A stretch of DNA of 64,000 bases from Roseovarius indicus. Lineage in GTDB: Bacteria; Pseudomonadota; Alphaproteobacteria; Rhodobacterales; Rhodobacteraceae. The notes beneath the pieces were generated by a model. It was given only the letters and a program-made list of their open reading frames with translations, was not told where the DNA came from and did not search any database. This document shows positions 25,789 to 34,580 of this stretch, piece after piece; positions within the stretch are counted from its first letter, which is position 1; every line of letters begins with the position of its first letter. A program made the position numbers and the translations under genes. The stretch is taken from contig NZ_CP031598.1 in NCBI RefSeq assembly GCF_008728195.1, positions 1,674,001 to 1,738,000 of the forward strand, in the 5' to 3' direction.

Positions 25789-26850
25789 CTACGTGAGCCC
25801 TTCGTATTTGATCATCATCGGCCCGGCGAGGATCAGCGCGACGAGATCGGCCTGGCGGTTCGTGCCGGTTTTTTGAAACAGGTTGCGCATATGGAAGGCG
25901 ATGGTGGTTTGCGAGACGTCCAGTTCTTCGGCAACGTCGACCGTGCGGGCGCCATTGGCCAAGGCGCCTGCGACACGCGCCTCGGTGGGGGTCAGGCCGA
26001 ATAGATCCATCAACAGGGTTTCCGGCGCGCGGCTGCGGCGGTCGGGAGCAGCGAGGAACAGGGCCAGGGCCGGGGCGTCGGGCGGGTCGTCTTCCTGAAC
26101 GGGTAAGGCGCAGGCCAGCGATGAGAGTGCGCCTTCGCCGGTAACGCTAGGCAACTGGATGCCCACGACCTTGTCATCCCCCGCTTTTGCCGCCTCTAGC
26201 GTTTCGGACAGGGCGCGCCGGAAGGCACGGCCTGACCCTTGGTCCAGCGGGATCACACTCTTGCTCTGAATACCGATCCAGTCGGCGGCGGCCGCCAGAT
26301 CGCAAGCTGCACTGTTGGCGTAAAGCAACCGCCCCGACCCGTCGAGAAGGACCACGCCCAATGCAACCAGGTTCAACACCTGTTCGGCGCCCTTGCCCGA
26401 AAGCCCGGCAAGGGCGCGGCGCAAGGCGGAGAGCTCGTCGTGATGATGCTCGCGGATACGTTCGACCTGACGCAGGCGGGCCGCGATCGTTGCCAGCATC
26501 AGGTCGTAATCGACGGGCTTGACCAGGTAATCGTCGGCGCCGAGGAGCTTTCCCTCGACGACCTTGTGCGGTTCAGACAGGGCAGTCAGGAAGACGAACG
26601 GGGTTGTGGCCAGTTCGGGCGGCATCTCGCGCAGGGTCTCGAGGACGCCGTAGCCATCGAGACCGGGCATGGAGATATCGCACAGAACCAGATCGGGCTT
26701 GGCGCTCGTTAGAAATTCGAGCGCCGCCTCGCCATTGGCCGCTTCCATGGCGCGATAGCCGGCGTCTTGCAACTCCTCGACGATGTCGCGACGCAGCGCG
26801 TCCTCGTCTTCGATGACGAAGATCAGGGGGGGATCGGTGGAGGTGGTCAT
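25789..26850 (-). CDS. LuxR-type response regulator with central PAS-like region
   Basis: I start at the ATG of TTSTDPPLIFVIEDEDALRR because it begins the receiver domain and overlaps the kinase stop by 4 bp; longer upstream reading is shadow. The 353-residue protein has a receiver (about 8-125, acidic ED pair, phospho-acceptor Asp58 in LVLCDISMPGLDGYG, Lys in DDYLVKPVDYD). A middle PAS-like segment follows (about 150-270, GVVLLDGSGRLLYANSAA). It ends in a LuxR helix-turn-helix (about 290-345, LTPTEARVAGALANG...AEELDVSQTTIAFHMRNLFQKTGTNRQADLV). It is the output of the kinase upstream; its target genes are unknown. Confidence 0.9.
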   Translation of the reverse strand: MTTSTDPPLIFVIEDEDALRRDIVEELQDAGYRAMEAANGEAALEFLTSAKPDLVLCDISMPGLDGYGVLETLREMPPELATTPFVFLTALSEPHKVVEGKLLGADDYLVKPVDYDLMLATIAARLRQVERIREHHHDELSALRRALAGLSGKGAEQVLNLVALGVVLLDGSGRLLYANSAACDLAAAADWIGIQSKSVIPLDQGSGRAFRRALSETLEAAKAGDDKVVGIQLPSVTGEGALSSLACALPVQEDDPPDAPALALFLAAPDRRSRAPETLLMDLFGLTPTEARVAGALANGARTVDVAEELDVSQTTIAFHMRNLFQKTGTNRQADLVALILAGPMMIKYEGLT

Positions 26851-28619
26851 GCGGTGCTCGGTTTGAAGCGGGGGAGGGTCATGCGGAAGGTGACGCCGTC
26901 GCTGCCGGGTCGCAGGGTGAGGTCGCCGCCCTGCATCCGCGCCAGCGTGCGCGCCATAAAGAGGCCGAGCCCGGTGCCCGCGCTTCCGGTGCTGTTGGTG
27001 CCCCGGTAGTTGCGATTGAAGATCAGGTTCCGTTCCTCCTCGGGGATGGGGCTGCCTTCGTTGTGCACATCGCAGAACAGGTTTTGCCGGTCGCCATGCA
27101 CGCGGATCGAAACCAGTGATCCGGGAGCAGTATATTTTATCGCGTTCGAGAGGAGGTTTTCGAGAATTTGTTCGACATGGGCCGGGTCGCAGAAAACCGC
27201 ATCGCCGGTGTCCGGTGAGGGAAGGATACTGATTTCGCGGGCCGGGTCGGTCTCGCGCTGGCGGGCGCAGACCGTGTCGACGATGTCGTTCAGGTCGCAC
27301 CGCACCCTTTGAGAGCCGAGTTGGCCTGCGTCCAGCCGGGCTACATCCAGTGTGCTTTCAACCAGCCGTGTCAGCCCGGCAATCGCGCTGCGGGCACGGT
27401 TGGCCCGTTCCGCGACCTCGCCCGGCTCCACGCGGGGCCCACGCCGGATCAGCCTTTGCAGGGCGGAATCCGCCACGGCCAGCGGGGTGCGGAACTGGTG
27501 CGAGACCATCGCCGCGAAGTTGCGGTAGAGATCCGCGGCGGAGCGTTCGCGTTGTAGCGCGTCGTCGAGATCGCGGGTGCGCTCGGCCACCAGGTCCTCC
27601 AGCCGGTCCCGGTCCTCGGCCTCGCGTTGCTGGGCGGCGTGACGGTCTGTGGCGTCATGCAGGAAGAGTATCGCGCCGATCACCTCGCCGTCGTTGCGCA
27701 TGGGGAAAAACCGGAGATCCACGTAGCGGGGCTCCGTTTGTTCGTTTTGGAAAAGCGGGTGCAGGGCAAGCTCGGAGGACTGGCCCTCAAGCGCCCTGGC
27801 TAGGCCGGCTTGCAGCGGGGCGATGCCGAAAAAGCCCGCAAGTTCGGCCGGCGGTCGGCCCATGGCCTGTTCTGCAGATTTCCCGATCAGGCCCGCCATG
27901 GCGTCGTTCCACAGGGTACAGCGCCCGGCGCGATCGACCGCCAGGATGCCTTCGCCGCTGGAGGAGACCAGCAGCGCCGAGAAATCCCGGGACTGCCGGA
28001 GCATCAGGTTGCGCTGATGGGACTGGCGAAGGGCGACCGCCAGCGTCGCAGCGAGTATCCCGCCCGCCGCCATGATGCCGATCAGAAACAGGATGATCTG
28101 GCGGAGCTGGGCGCGATAGGTTTCGAGCCGCTCCCCTAGGTCATTCCATTCCGCGATCATTGCCTTGTTGGCCGCACGCCCGAACAACCTGGCTGCGGGT
28201 TTCAGGGCGTCTCTCAGGCGCGCCCCGTCGCCCGGGGATAAGTCGGCGACGACCGGCGTCATGGCGTCCAACACCGCGGCTATCCGGTCGAGGTCGTCAT
28301 CATAGCCGATCTCTTCGACAAAGCGGCGCTGCGGGCCGTCGTTCAGGATGGCGATCCGACTTTTCAGGATGTCGAAGCGCAGGGAAAGTTCCTCGGTGTC
28401 GGCTTCGCCCAGTCCGATGAGCGCTGCCGTTTCCGTCAGACGGCGGGCGGCGACCTCGCTTTGGTGAAAGACCCAGAGCATGTTCTTTTCCGCACCGACC
28501 CGCATCGCGTTCTCGACCTCGAGCATGCGGATCAGGGAGAACGTCAGCAGTACCGCGAAGACAACGACCGCAACGAGGGGCAGAAGCAGGCCGAAGGCCA
28601 GGTTGCGAAACCGGATCAT
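26847..28619 (-). CDS. Membrane sensor histidine kinase with PAS domain
   Basis: The 590-residue kinase has transmembrane helices near residues 8-30 and 170-195, enclosing a periplasmic helical sensor of about 140 residues. A PAS domain follows (about 215-330, SSSGEGILAVDRAGRCTLWNDAMAG), then a coiled-coil linker and HisKA with phospho-acceptor His374 (MVSHQFRTPLA). The ATPase domain has N-box ILENLLSNAIKYTAPG and a G-box GTGLGLFMARTLA. It overlaps the periplasmic-protein gene upstream and the response-regulator gene downstream by 4 bp each, so the three make one signalling unit. Confidence 0.92.
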   Translation of the reverse strand: MIRFRNLAFGLLLPLVAVVVFAVLLTFSLIRMLEVENAMRVGAEKNMLWVFHQSEVAARRLTETAALIGLGEADTEELSLRFDILKSRIAILNDGPQRRFVEEIGYDDDLDRIAAVLDAMTPVVADLSPGDGARLRDALKPAARLFGRAANKAMIAEWNDLGERLETYRAQLRQIILFLIGIMAAGGILAATLAVALRQSHQRNLMLRQSRDFSALLVSSSGEGILAVDRAGRCTLWNDAMAGLIGKSAEQAMGRPPAELAGFFGIAPLQAGLARALEGQSSELALHPLFQNEQTEPRYVDLRFFPMRNDGEVIGAILFLHDATDRHAAQQREAEDRDRLEDLVAERTRDLDDALQRERSAADLYRNFAAMVSHQFRTPLAVADSALQRLIRRGPRVEPGEVAERANRARSAIAGLTRLVESTLDVARLDAGQLGSQRVRCDLNDIVDTVCARQRETDPAREISILPSPDTGDAVFCDPAHVEQILENLLSNAIKYTAPGSLVSIRVHGDRQNLFCDVHNEGSPIPEEERNLIFNRNYRGTNSTGSAGTGLGLFMARTLARMQGGDLTLRPGSDGVTFRMTLPRFKPSTA

Positions 28620-29092
28620 TGCACCTCGAGCCGGGAGAGTTGCCAGACCCAGCGGTAATCATACCGGATATCCTGTAGCGCCTGGTGCTGGTCGCGCGGA
28701 TAGACGATCCAGAGTGGACCCTTGTCATTACGGTGCAGGGGCTGACCATCCATGCTGTAGGCTACGATCACATCGAATTCGGTGAAATCCGTCATCGGGA
28801 TTTCGACGATGTAATCGTTCAGCGCGGAGGCGATGACCTCATCGCCCTCGGCACCGAGTTTTTTGAGCAGGTCGCGCATGAGGAAGCCGGTGAATCTGTG
28901 TGTGCCGTCGGTGACGACTGTGGATGTCTCCAGCGAGGCCCGGGGTAGTTTCTGCAGGGCCTCACGATCAAGCCTGACCGTGCCTTCGGTGATATTGCCA
29001 GTGACTTCCAGAATGATATCATCCTGACCGGCGAGAGCGGCGCCGCTGACCAGCATCAACGTAGCCACCATGCAGGCTGTTGGATTCAGCAT
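28616..29092 (-). CDS. Periplasmic molybdopterin-oxidoreductase-domain-like protein, probable sensor partner
   Basis: The 158-residue protein has a signal peptide (CMVATLMLVSGAALAG). Its compact fold resembles the sulfite-oxidase-type molybdopterin-binding domain: ILEVTGNITEGTVRLDREALQKLP, GTHRFTGFLMRDLLKKLGAEGDEV, and WIVYPRD near the end. The conserved Cys that ligates molybdenum in true oxidoreductases is not visible, so it is probably a binding domain rather than an enzyme. As the first gene of an operon with a membrane histidine kinase, it likely presents a ligand to the kinase sensor domain. That role is inference. Confidence 0.75.
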   Translation of the reverse strand: MLNPTACMVATLMLVSGAALAGQDDIILEVTGNITEGTVRLDREALQKLPRASLETSTVVTDGTHRFTGFLMRDLLKKLGAEGDEVIASALNDYIVEIPMTDFTEFDVIVAYSMDGQPLHRNDKGPLWIVYPRDQHQALQDIRYDYRWVWQLSRLEVQ

Positions 29093-29294
29093 ATCTTACT
29101 CCCCTTGTTTTGCGCCTTACTTCACCAGCCCTCAGACCTTTGCGCAAACCCTTATCTTACAATTAATTAGGCTTCCCCCTCTGAACGAACGGGGCGCGAC
29201 GGGGAAAGCTGACCGACCCTTTCACCCAAATTCGGAATCAGGCGGCCGGTTCACGTCCTGGCCCGAAACCGGCGGGAGCCTGAACAAGGGGAAG

Positions 29295-30284
29295 ATGGAT
29301 ATGTGGGATTTCAGCCTTGGCGGCGCATTGGGGATGATGGCGCGCACGATGCCCTTCATTCTTCTGCGCATGGCCGTCTATTTCGGGATCACGCTTGGCT
29401 ACATTCTGGTCACCGGGGCCGGGGCCGGGATCGGGTACGGAATTGGCGGTTTCGGGGATGAGGACTTTCGCGCAAGCGCCACCATGTGGGGTGGGTTTGC
29501 GGGCCTCGGGATATTCGGGGCGATCATGTACTGGGTGCGGGAGTACATCCTCTACATCGTCAAGGCTGGCCATATCGCGGTTCTGATCGAACTGATCGAC
29601 GGAAAGCCTATGCCGGAGGGGCGCGGGCAGGTCGCGCATGCGACCGCCGTGGTCAAGGAACGCTTTCCGCAGGCGAGCCTGCTGTTCGCGATCGATCAGC
29701 TGATCAAGGGGGTCATCAAGGCGATATCCGGGCTGGTGAAGGGGATCCTGACCATTCTGCCGATCCCCGGGGTGCAGCAGATCTCAAGCATCTTTTCGGC
29801 TTTCATGCGCGTCGCGGTCGGCTTCGTGGACGAGGTGATCCTTGCCTACGCCATCCGAACCAATTCGGAAAATTCCTGGATGTCCGCGAAGCAGGCGCTG
29901 GTGCTTTACGGGCAGAACTACAAGGTCATGCTGAAGAACGCGGCGTGGTTGGCGCTTATCGTGTACGGGCTGGGCTTGTTGGTATTTCTGGTCATGCTCG
30001 CCCCTGCGGCGCTTGTCGTCTACATCATGCCCGGCGCGTGGGCGGCCGGGGGCGTAGTCTTCGCGCTGTTGTTTGCGTGGAGCGTCAAGGCGGCGCTGCT
30101 GGAGCCCTTCGCCATCGCCTGCATGATGCAGGTCTATTTCCGCACCATCGAAGGCCAGACGCCCAACCCGGAATGGGAGGCCAAGCTGGAGCAGATGTCG
30201 GGAAAATTTCGCGAGTTGAAAGAACGGGCCGTCGGGGCCGTGGGCGCGGAGACGGTCCAGGACGGCGGTGCCAAGCCGGCGTAA
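29295..30284 (+). CDS. Multi-spanning membrane protein of unknown function
   Basis: I start at the ATG of DMWDFSLGG, preceded by AAGGGGAAG; the longer upstream reading lacks support. About 329 residues with hydrophobic segments near 16-48 (Gly-rich GAGAGIGYGIGGFG), 60-85, 120-165 and 225-280. A soluble, Lys/Glu-rich C-terminal tail follows (EAKLEQMSGKFRELKERAVG). No enzyme motif is visible. It leads a same-strand series with an SH3-like, a DUF3137-like, a VWA and a HEXXH protein, so it may be the membrane anchor or channel of that group. Confidence 0.75.
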   Translation: MDMWDFSLGGALGMMARTMPFILLRMAVYFGITLGYILVTGAGAGIGYGIGGFGDEDFRASATMWGGFAGLGIFGAIMYWVREYILYIVKAGHIAVLIELIDGKPMPEGRGQVAHATAVVKERFPQASLLFAIDQLIKGVIKAISGLVKGILTILPIPGVQQISSIFSAFMRVAVGFVDEVILAYAIRTNSENSWMSAKQALVLYGQNYKVMLKNAAWLALIVYGLGLLVFLVMLAPAALVVYIMPGAWAAGGVVFALLFAWSVKAALLEPFAIACMMQVYFRTIEGQTPNPEWEAKLEQMSGKFRELKERAVGAVGAETVQDGGAKPA

Positions 30285-30326
30285 CGCGGTGTGACCAAGC
30301 ACATTTTACCAGTGACGGAGGGTATC

Positions 30327-31076
30327 TTGCTGACATTGACCAAGCGTTTGATCATCATGCTTTCCTTGCTTCTGCCCCCGGCGGCCGCCTTGTCGCAGAT
30401 GGACGGGCATGGGCCGGACGCATGGCAGGTCACGGGCGTTGCACCGAATGACACGCTGAATGTGCGCACGGGGCCAGGGACGGAGCATCTGGTCATCGGC
30501 ACCTTCGAGCATGATGCCACGGGATTGCGGATGAGCACCTGCGTTCCATTCCTGACTCGTCAGAAATATCACCAACTGACAGAGGCCCAACGCGCGAACC
30601 TGCCGCCCAGATGGTGCCTGATGACAAGCCCGGACCGCCAGACAAGGGGGTGGGTTTCCGCACACTACCTGCAGGAGGATATATCGGGCGTGCATGCGGA
30701 GATGGAGCCGTCGGTGGCCGAGGCACAGGCGCTTGTGCGTGATCTTTACAGCAGCTTCGAAACCGCCAGCACAGTCGCGGCCAACCCTTTTTCCCCGGAA
30801 AATCGCCAAGCCTATTTCTTCGCGTCGATTGCGCCTCAGTTGTCGGGGCGCGGCGCGGACCTGCTTTACGACGCACAGGATTTCCAGGGAGAAGTGACGC
30901 GCATCGCGCCTGACTCCGATCAGCCAATGCTTCGGGGAATGATCACCATCGAAGTGGATTTCACCAACTGGGGCCAGTCGCAGCGTGCCGTCTTCCGGCT
31001 GCGCGCAGATACCGCAAGGCCAGGCGCCCCGGTGCGCATTTTCCGGATCGAACATGACGGCTGGGAATTTCCGTGA
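30327..31076 (+). CDS. Exported SH3-like domain protein
   Basis: The TTG at 30327 is preferred because GGAGGG lies 7-12 bp upstream. A GTG at 30291 and an ATG at 30357 are alternatives in the same frame. The protein has about 249 residues: signal peptide (LIIMLSLLLPPAAALSQ), then a bacterial SH3-type domain (about 30-115) recognised by DTLNVRTGPGTEHLVIGTF and GWVSAHYLQ. The C-terminal half (about 120-249) resembles no family I know, although its layout is that of a small ligand-binding or lipocalin-like domain. SH3 domains of this kind often bind cell-wall peptides. Confidence 0.75.
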   Translation: MLTLTKRLIIMLSLLLPPAAALSQMDGHGPDAWQVTGVAPNDTLNVRTGPGTEHLVIGTFEHDATGLRMSTCVPFLTRQKYHQLTEAQRANLPPRWCLMTSPDRQTRGWVSAHYLQEDISGVHAEMEPSVAEAQALVRDLYSSFETASTVAANPFSPENRQAYFFASIAPQLSGRGADLLYDAQDFQGEVTRIAPDSDQPMLRGMITIEVDFTNWGQSQRAVFRLRADTARPGAPVRIFRIEHDGWEFP

Positions 31077-31147
31077 CCCGTGATCTTCTCATTCACCCTG
31101 TCCGGAATTCCAGAAGGGCGCATTAAAGCCCAAAGAACAGAGGCAAT

Positions 31148-32155
31148 ATGACGACCACATTCACCGAGCACGCCGAGATTGAGACAGGCTTTTCCAAGGT
31201 ATTCTCTGCCCGAATTGTGCCGCGACTGGCTGAACTTGAGGACAAGAGAAAAGCGATCCTGGCAGTGGCCAAGCGACACGCCATCATCGCGCTGGCGGTC
31301 GGGGCGGTCTTCGGCCTTGTTTTCACTGTGTTCGGTGAAGGGGCGGACGGGATCGGGGGCCTGCTTGTCGGGTTTCTCATTCCGGTCGCGTTTGGCGGTG
31401 TCGCCGCGTTCCTACTGTGGAAGCGGCAGGCCGCGAAATGGCGTGGCTCTGCGGCACAAACCGTGATGCCCGTCATCTGCGACTTCCTTGGCGACATGAC
31501 ATACGACCACGAGGCGCTGAGAGGGTTCGAACTCGAGCGGATGCAGAAGCTTGGCGTGATCCGCCCTTACAGCGAAACCAGGATCCGGGATCGGCTGGAG
31601 GGCACCTATCGCGATACGCCGTTCGAACTTGTCCATGCGGAGTTGTCTTCGAATTCGCGTCGGCACGGCGACAATTCCCCGAAGACGCATTTCAAGGGCT
31701 TGCTGATGCGCGTTCGCGTGCCCGAGCCGATTTCGGACCGAATCCTGATTGCGCGCGATTTTCAGGGGCCGGGCAACAAGCTGGCCGAGATGTTCGGGGG
31801 CGGCACCGGGCGCGACCTGCCGAAGGTGGACACGGGGCACGAGGTGTTTGAACGGTATTTCGAGGTCTATTCCTCGAACCCCTCCGTCGCGCGCAGCATT
31901 CTGGCGCCGGGGTTCCTCGAAAGTTTCGTAATGATCGCGGAAGCCGAGAGCGGCCGGCACGGGCCGGAGGGGCTGGAAGCGGGGTTTCACGAGGAGTCCT
32001 TCTTCATGGCGCTCAAAAGGGAAGACGACTTCCTGCAGATGGGGGCCCTCACCACGCCGGCCGATGACATCGAGGAGGATTTGCACGGTGTCTTCGAGGA
32101 CATCACCACCGTGCGCCGCATCATCGACCGCCTGCATGGTGATCATCCGGCATGA
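31148..32155 (+). CDS. DUF3137-like membrane protein
   Basis: The 335-residue protein has two close transmembrane helices (about 45-65 and 72-92) after a short cytoplasmic helix. A large soluble domain follows, with FKGLLMRVRVPEPISDRILIARDF, VFERYFEVYSSNPSVARSIL and a closing FEDITTVRRIIDRL. This order fits the DUF3137 family, whose function is unknown. It lies 71 bp after the SH3-like gene and 58 bp before the VWA gene, on the same strand. Its constant position within this group suggests that it belongs to the same cellular system. Confidence 0.75.
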   Translation: MTTTFTEHAEIETGFSKVFSARIVPRLAELEDKRKAILAVAKRHAIIALAVGAVFGLVFTVFGEGADGIGGLLVGFLIPVAFGGVAAFLLWKRQAAKWRGSAAQTVMPVICDFLGDMTYDHEALRGFELERMQKLGVIRPYSETRIRDRLEGTYRDTPFELVHAELSSNSRRHGDNSPKTHFKGLLMRVRVPEPISDRILIARDFQGPGNKLAEMFGGGTGRDLPKVDTGHEVFERYFEVYSSNPSVARSILAPGFLESFVMIAEAESGRHGPEGLEAGFHEESFFMALKREDDFLQMGALTTPADDIEEDLHGVFEDITTVRRIIDRLHGDHPA

Positions 32156-32213
32156 CCGTCACGGACATGCCACGGCCGGACAGTGCCAGAACAAGACCAG
32201 GGAGAAACAGGAC

Positions 32214-34490
32214 ATGAAACAGAATGCCTTGCGCAGAGCTGCATTCGCGCTTGCCGGGGGGATGGCGTGTGCTACCCCTGCCATCGCGGAGGATGAGAAC
32301 GTCATGATCGTTTTCGACGGGTCGAACTCGATGTGGGGCCAGATCGAGGGCACCGCCAAGATCGAGATCGCCCAGGGCGTGATGGACAACCTGCTGGGAG
32401 ACTGGACCGAGAGCCGCAGGGTCGGGCTGATGGCCTATGGCCACCGGCGGCGCGGGGATTGCACGGATATCGAAACCATCGTCGCCCCGGGTGACGGCAC
32501 CCGCGCCGACATTCTCGACCGGATCGGCGGGGTCACCCCAACGGGGAAGACGCCGCTGACCAGTGCGGTGGAACAGGCCGCGACAGAGCTGTCCTATACC
32601 GATACGCCTGCCACCGTGGTGCTTATCTCCGACGGGCTGGAAAGCTGCGACCGCGACCCGTGCGCGCTGGCGGAAACGCTTGAGAAGGGGGGCGTCGGGT
32701 TCACGGCGCATGTGGTTGGGTTCGGTCTTGGCGATGCGGATGCGGGTGCGCTGTCCTGCCTGGCGGAGAGGACCGGCGGGCAGTACATTGCGGCCGGCAA
32801 TGCCGAGGAATTGGGGCAGGCGTTCAGCGCCGTGGCCACTGCGGTATCCGAACCGGAGCCCGAGCCGGAACCGGAGCCGGAACGCCCCGAAGTGATCGTC
32901 ACCGGCCCCGAGACGGCCCCCGCAGGGTCGCTCGTGCGGGTGGGCTGGGACAAGACCCTGGACAACAGGAATTACGTCACCATCGTGCCCGCCGGTGCCG
33001 ATGCGGGGGAGTACGGCAACTACATCCGCGTGAAGGACAGGTCCGAGGGTGACCTGCGGGCCCCCGCGGATACCGGCATGTATGAACTGCGCTACATGAC
33101 GGACGAGGGCGATAAGGTGCTCGGCACCGCAGCCATCGAGATCACCGAACCCGCGGTGACGCTGAGCGGTCCGGAGACGGCGCTGGCGGGTGAGCTGTTC
33201 CCGGTGGAATGGACCGGGGCGGTACACGGCCGGGATTACATTACGATCGTCGCAATGGGTGCCGAGGACGGTAGCCACATCAACTATTTCCGCGTGAAGG
33301 ACAGGAGCCGCAACAAGCTGCGGGCACCGGCGGAGCCGGGGCTTTACGAGCTGCGCTACGTGCTCGAGGAGGGCGAGCGGACGATGGCGAGCCAAGCCAT
33401 CGAGATCACCGAGCCGGAGGTGACGCTGAGCGGGCCGGAGACGGCGCTGGCGGGTGAGCTGTTCCCGGTGGAATGGACCGGGGCGGTACACGGCCGGGAT
33501 TACATTACGATCGTCGCAATGGGTGCCGAGGACGGCAGCCACATCAACTATTTCCGCGTGAAGGACAGGAGCCGCAACAAGCTGCGGGCGCCGGCGGAGC
33601 CGGGGCTTTACGAACTGCGCTACGTGCTCGAGGAGGGCGAGCGGACGATGGCGAGCCAGGCCATCGAGATCACCGAACCCGCGGTGACGCTGAGCGGGCC
33701 GGAGACGGCGCTGGCCGGTGAGCTGTTCCCGGTGGAATGGACCGGGACGGTGCATGGCCGGGATTACATTACGATCGTCGCAATGGGTGCCGAGGACGGC
33801 AGCCACATCAACTATTTCCGCGTGAAGGACAGGAGCCGCAACAAGCTGCGGGCGCCGGCGGAGCCTGGGCTCTATGAGCTGCGCTACGTGCTCGAGGAGG
33901 GTGAGCGGACGATGGCGAGCCAGACCATCGAGATCACTGAGCCCGAGGTGACGCTGACCGGGCCGGATGAGATCAGGGCCGGCACGGAAGCTACGATTGA
34001 ATGGACCGGAGCCGTGCATGGCAGGGACTACATCACCATCGTGCCGGTAGGGGCCGAAGAGGGTAGCCACGGCGAGTACTTCCGCGTGAAGGACAGGAGT
34101 CGACAAACGATGCAGGCGCCCGAAAAGCCCGGGCTTTATGAGCTGCGCTATGTGCTTGAGGAGGGCAAGCGCACGATGGCCCGTCACAAGATCGAGATCC
34201 TGGCCGCCGACGCGCCGCTGGAAAGCGGTGCCAGCCTCAGCGCCCCGGAAACCGCCGCGCCCGGTGCCGAAATCGACGTTGGCTGGGAGGTGGAGACCGA
34301 AAGCGGGGATCAGCGGATTACCCTGGCGCGCGGCAACCAGGCAATCTTCACCTGGCTGGAGGCAATCAAGATCTCGGGCGAGCCCCCGGTGAAGCTCACC
34401 CTGCCGGAGGAGCCGGGCATGTACGAACTGCGCTTTCTGGATGTGGCGAACCAGGCGGTTCTGTCGCGCAAGGTGATCAAAGTTGAATGA
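32214..34490 (+). CDS. Exported VWA-domain protein with tandem 88-residue repeats
   Basis: The ATG at 32214 follows AGGGAG and opens a signal peptide (RRAAFALAGGMACATPAIAE). The 758-residue protein has a von Willebrand A domain (about 28-215). Its metal-ion-dependent adhesion site is intact in VMIVFDGSNSM (Asp35-x-Ser-x-Ser), with TPTGKTPLTSAV and VVLISDGLESCD. A Pro/Glu linker (EPEPEPEPEPE) leads to five units of exactly 88 residues and a degenerate sixth. Each unit has GPETALAGELFPVEWTGAV, GRDYITIV, FRVKDRS and ELRYVLEEG motifs, a likely beta-sandwich. No membrane anchor is seen at the C-terminus. Proposed role: a periplasmic or secreted protein-protein scaffold. Confidence 0.85.
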   Translation: MKQNALRRAAFALAGGMACATPAIAEDENVMIVFDGSNSMWGQIEGTAKIEIAQGVMDNLLGDWTESRRVGLMAYGHRRRGDCTDIETIVAPGDGTRADILDRIGGVTPTGKTPLTSAVEQAATELSYTDTPATVVLISDGLESCDRDPCALAETLEKGGVGFTAHVVGFGLGDADAGALSCLAERTGGQYIAAGNAEELGQAFSAVATAVSEPEPEPEPEPERPEVIVTGPETAPAGSLVRVGWDKTLDNRNYVTIVPAGADAGEYGNYIRVKDRSEGDLRAPADTGMYELRYMTDEGDKVLGTAAIEITEPAVTLSGPETALAGELFPVEWTGAVHGRDYITIVAMGAEDGSHINYFRVKDRSRNKLRAPAEPGLYELRYVLEEGERTMASQAIEITEPEVTLSGPETALAGELFPVEWTGAVHGRDYITIVAMGAEDGSHINYFRVKDRSRNKLRAPAEPGLYELRYVLEEGERTMASQAIEITEPAVTLSGPETALAGELFPVEWTGTVHGRDYITIVAMGAEDGSHINYFRVKDRSRNKLRAPAEPGLYELRYVLEEGERTMASQTIEITEPEVTLTGPDEIRAGTEATIEWTGAVHGRDYITIVPVGAEEGSHGEYFRVKDRSRQTMQAPEKPGLYELRYVLEEGKRTMARHKIEILAADAPLESGASLSAPETAAPGAEIDVGWEVETESGDQRITLARGNQAIFTWLEAIKISGEPPVKLTLPEEPGMYELRFLDVANQAVLSRKVIKVE
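32892..34211 (+). repeat. Five 264-bp tandem repeats within the VWA gene
   Basis: Units start at 32892, 33156, 33420, 33684 and 33948, all exactly 264 bp apart. The three middle units are almost identical at the DNA level, while the first and fifth have diverged. A sixth, poorly conserved unit follows from about 34234. The spacing keeps the reading frame, so copy number can change without breaking the protein. Confidence 0.93.
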
Positions 34491-34580
34491 GACCAGTCGG
34501 GCGAACCCGGGGCAACAGGGCGGCGCGGTCGACTGCTGCCTGCCGTCCAGAGCTTGTTGAATGGAGGAGAGGCTTAGTAA

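Noticed and set aside
32892..34211. Regular direct repeats considered as CRISPR or satellite
   Set aside because: The repeats are 264 bp, contiguous, in frame and coding, with no spacers.
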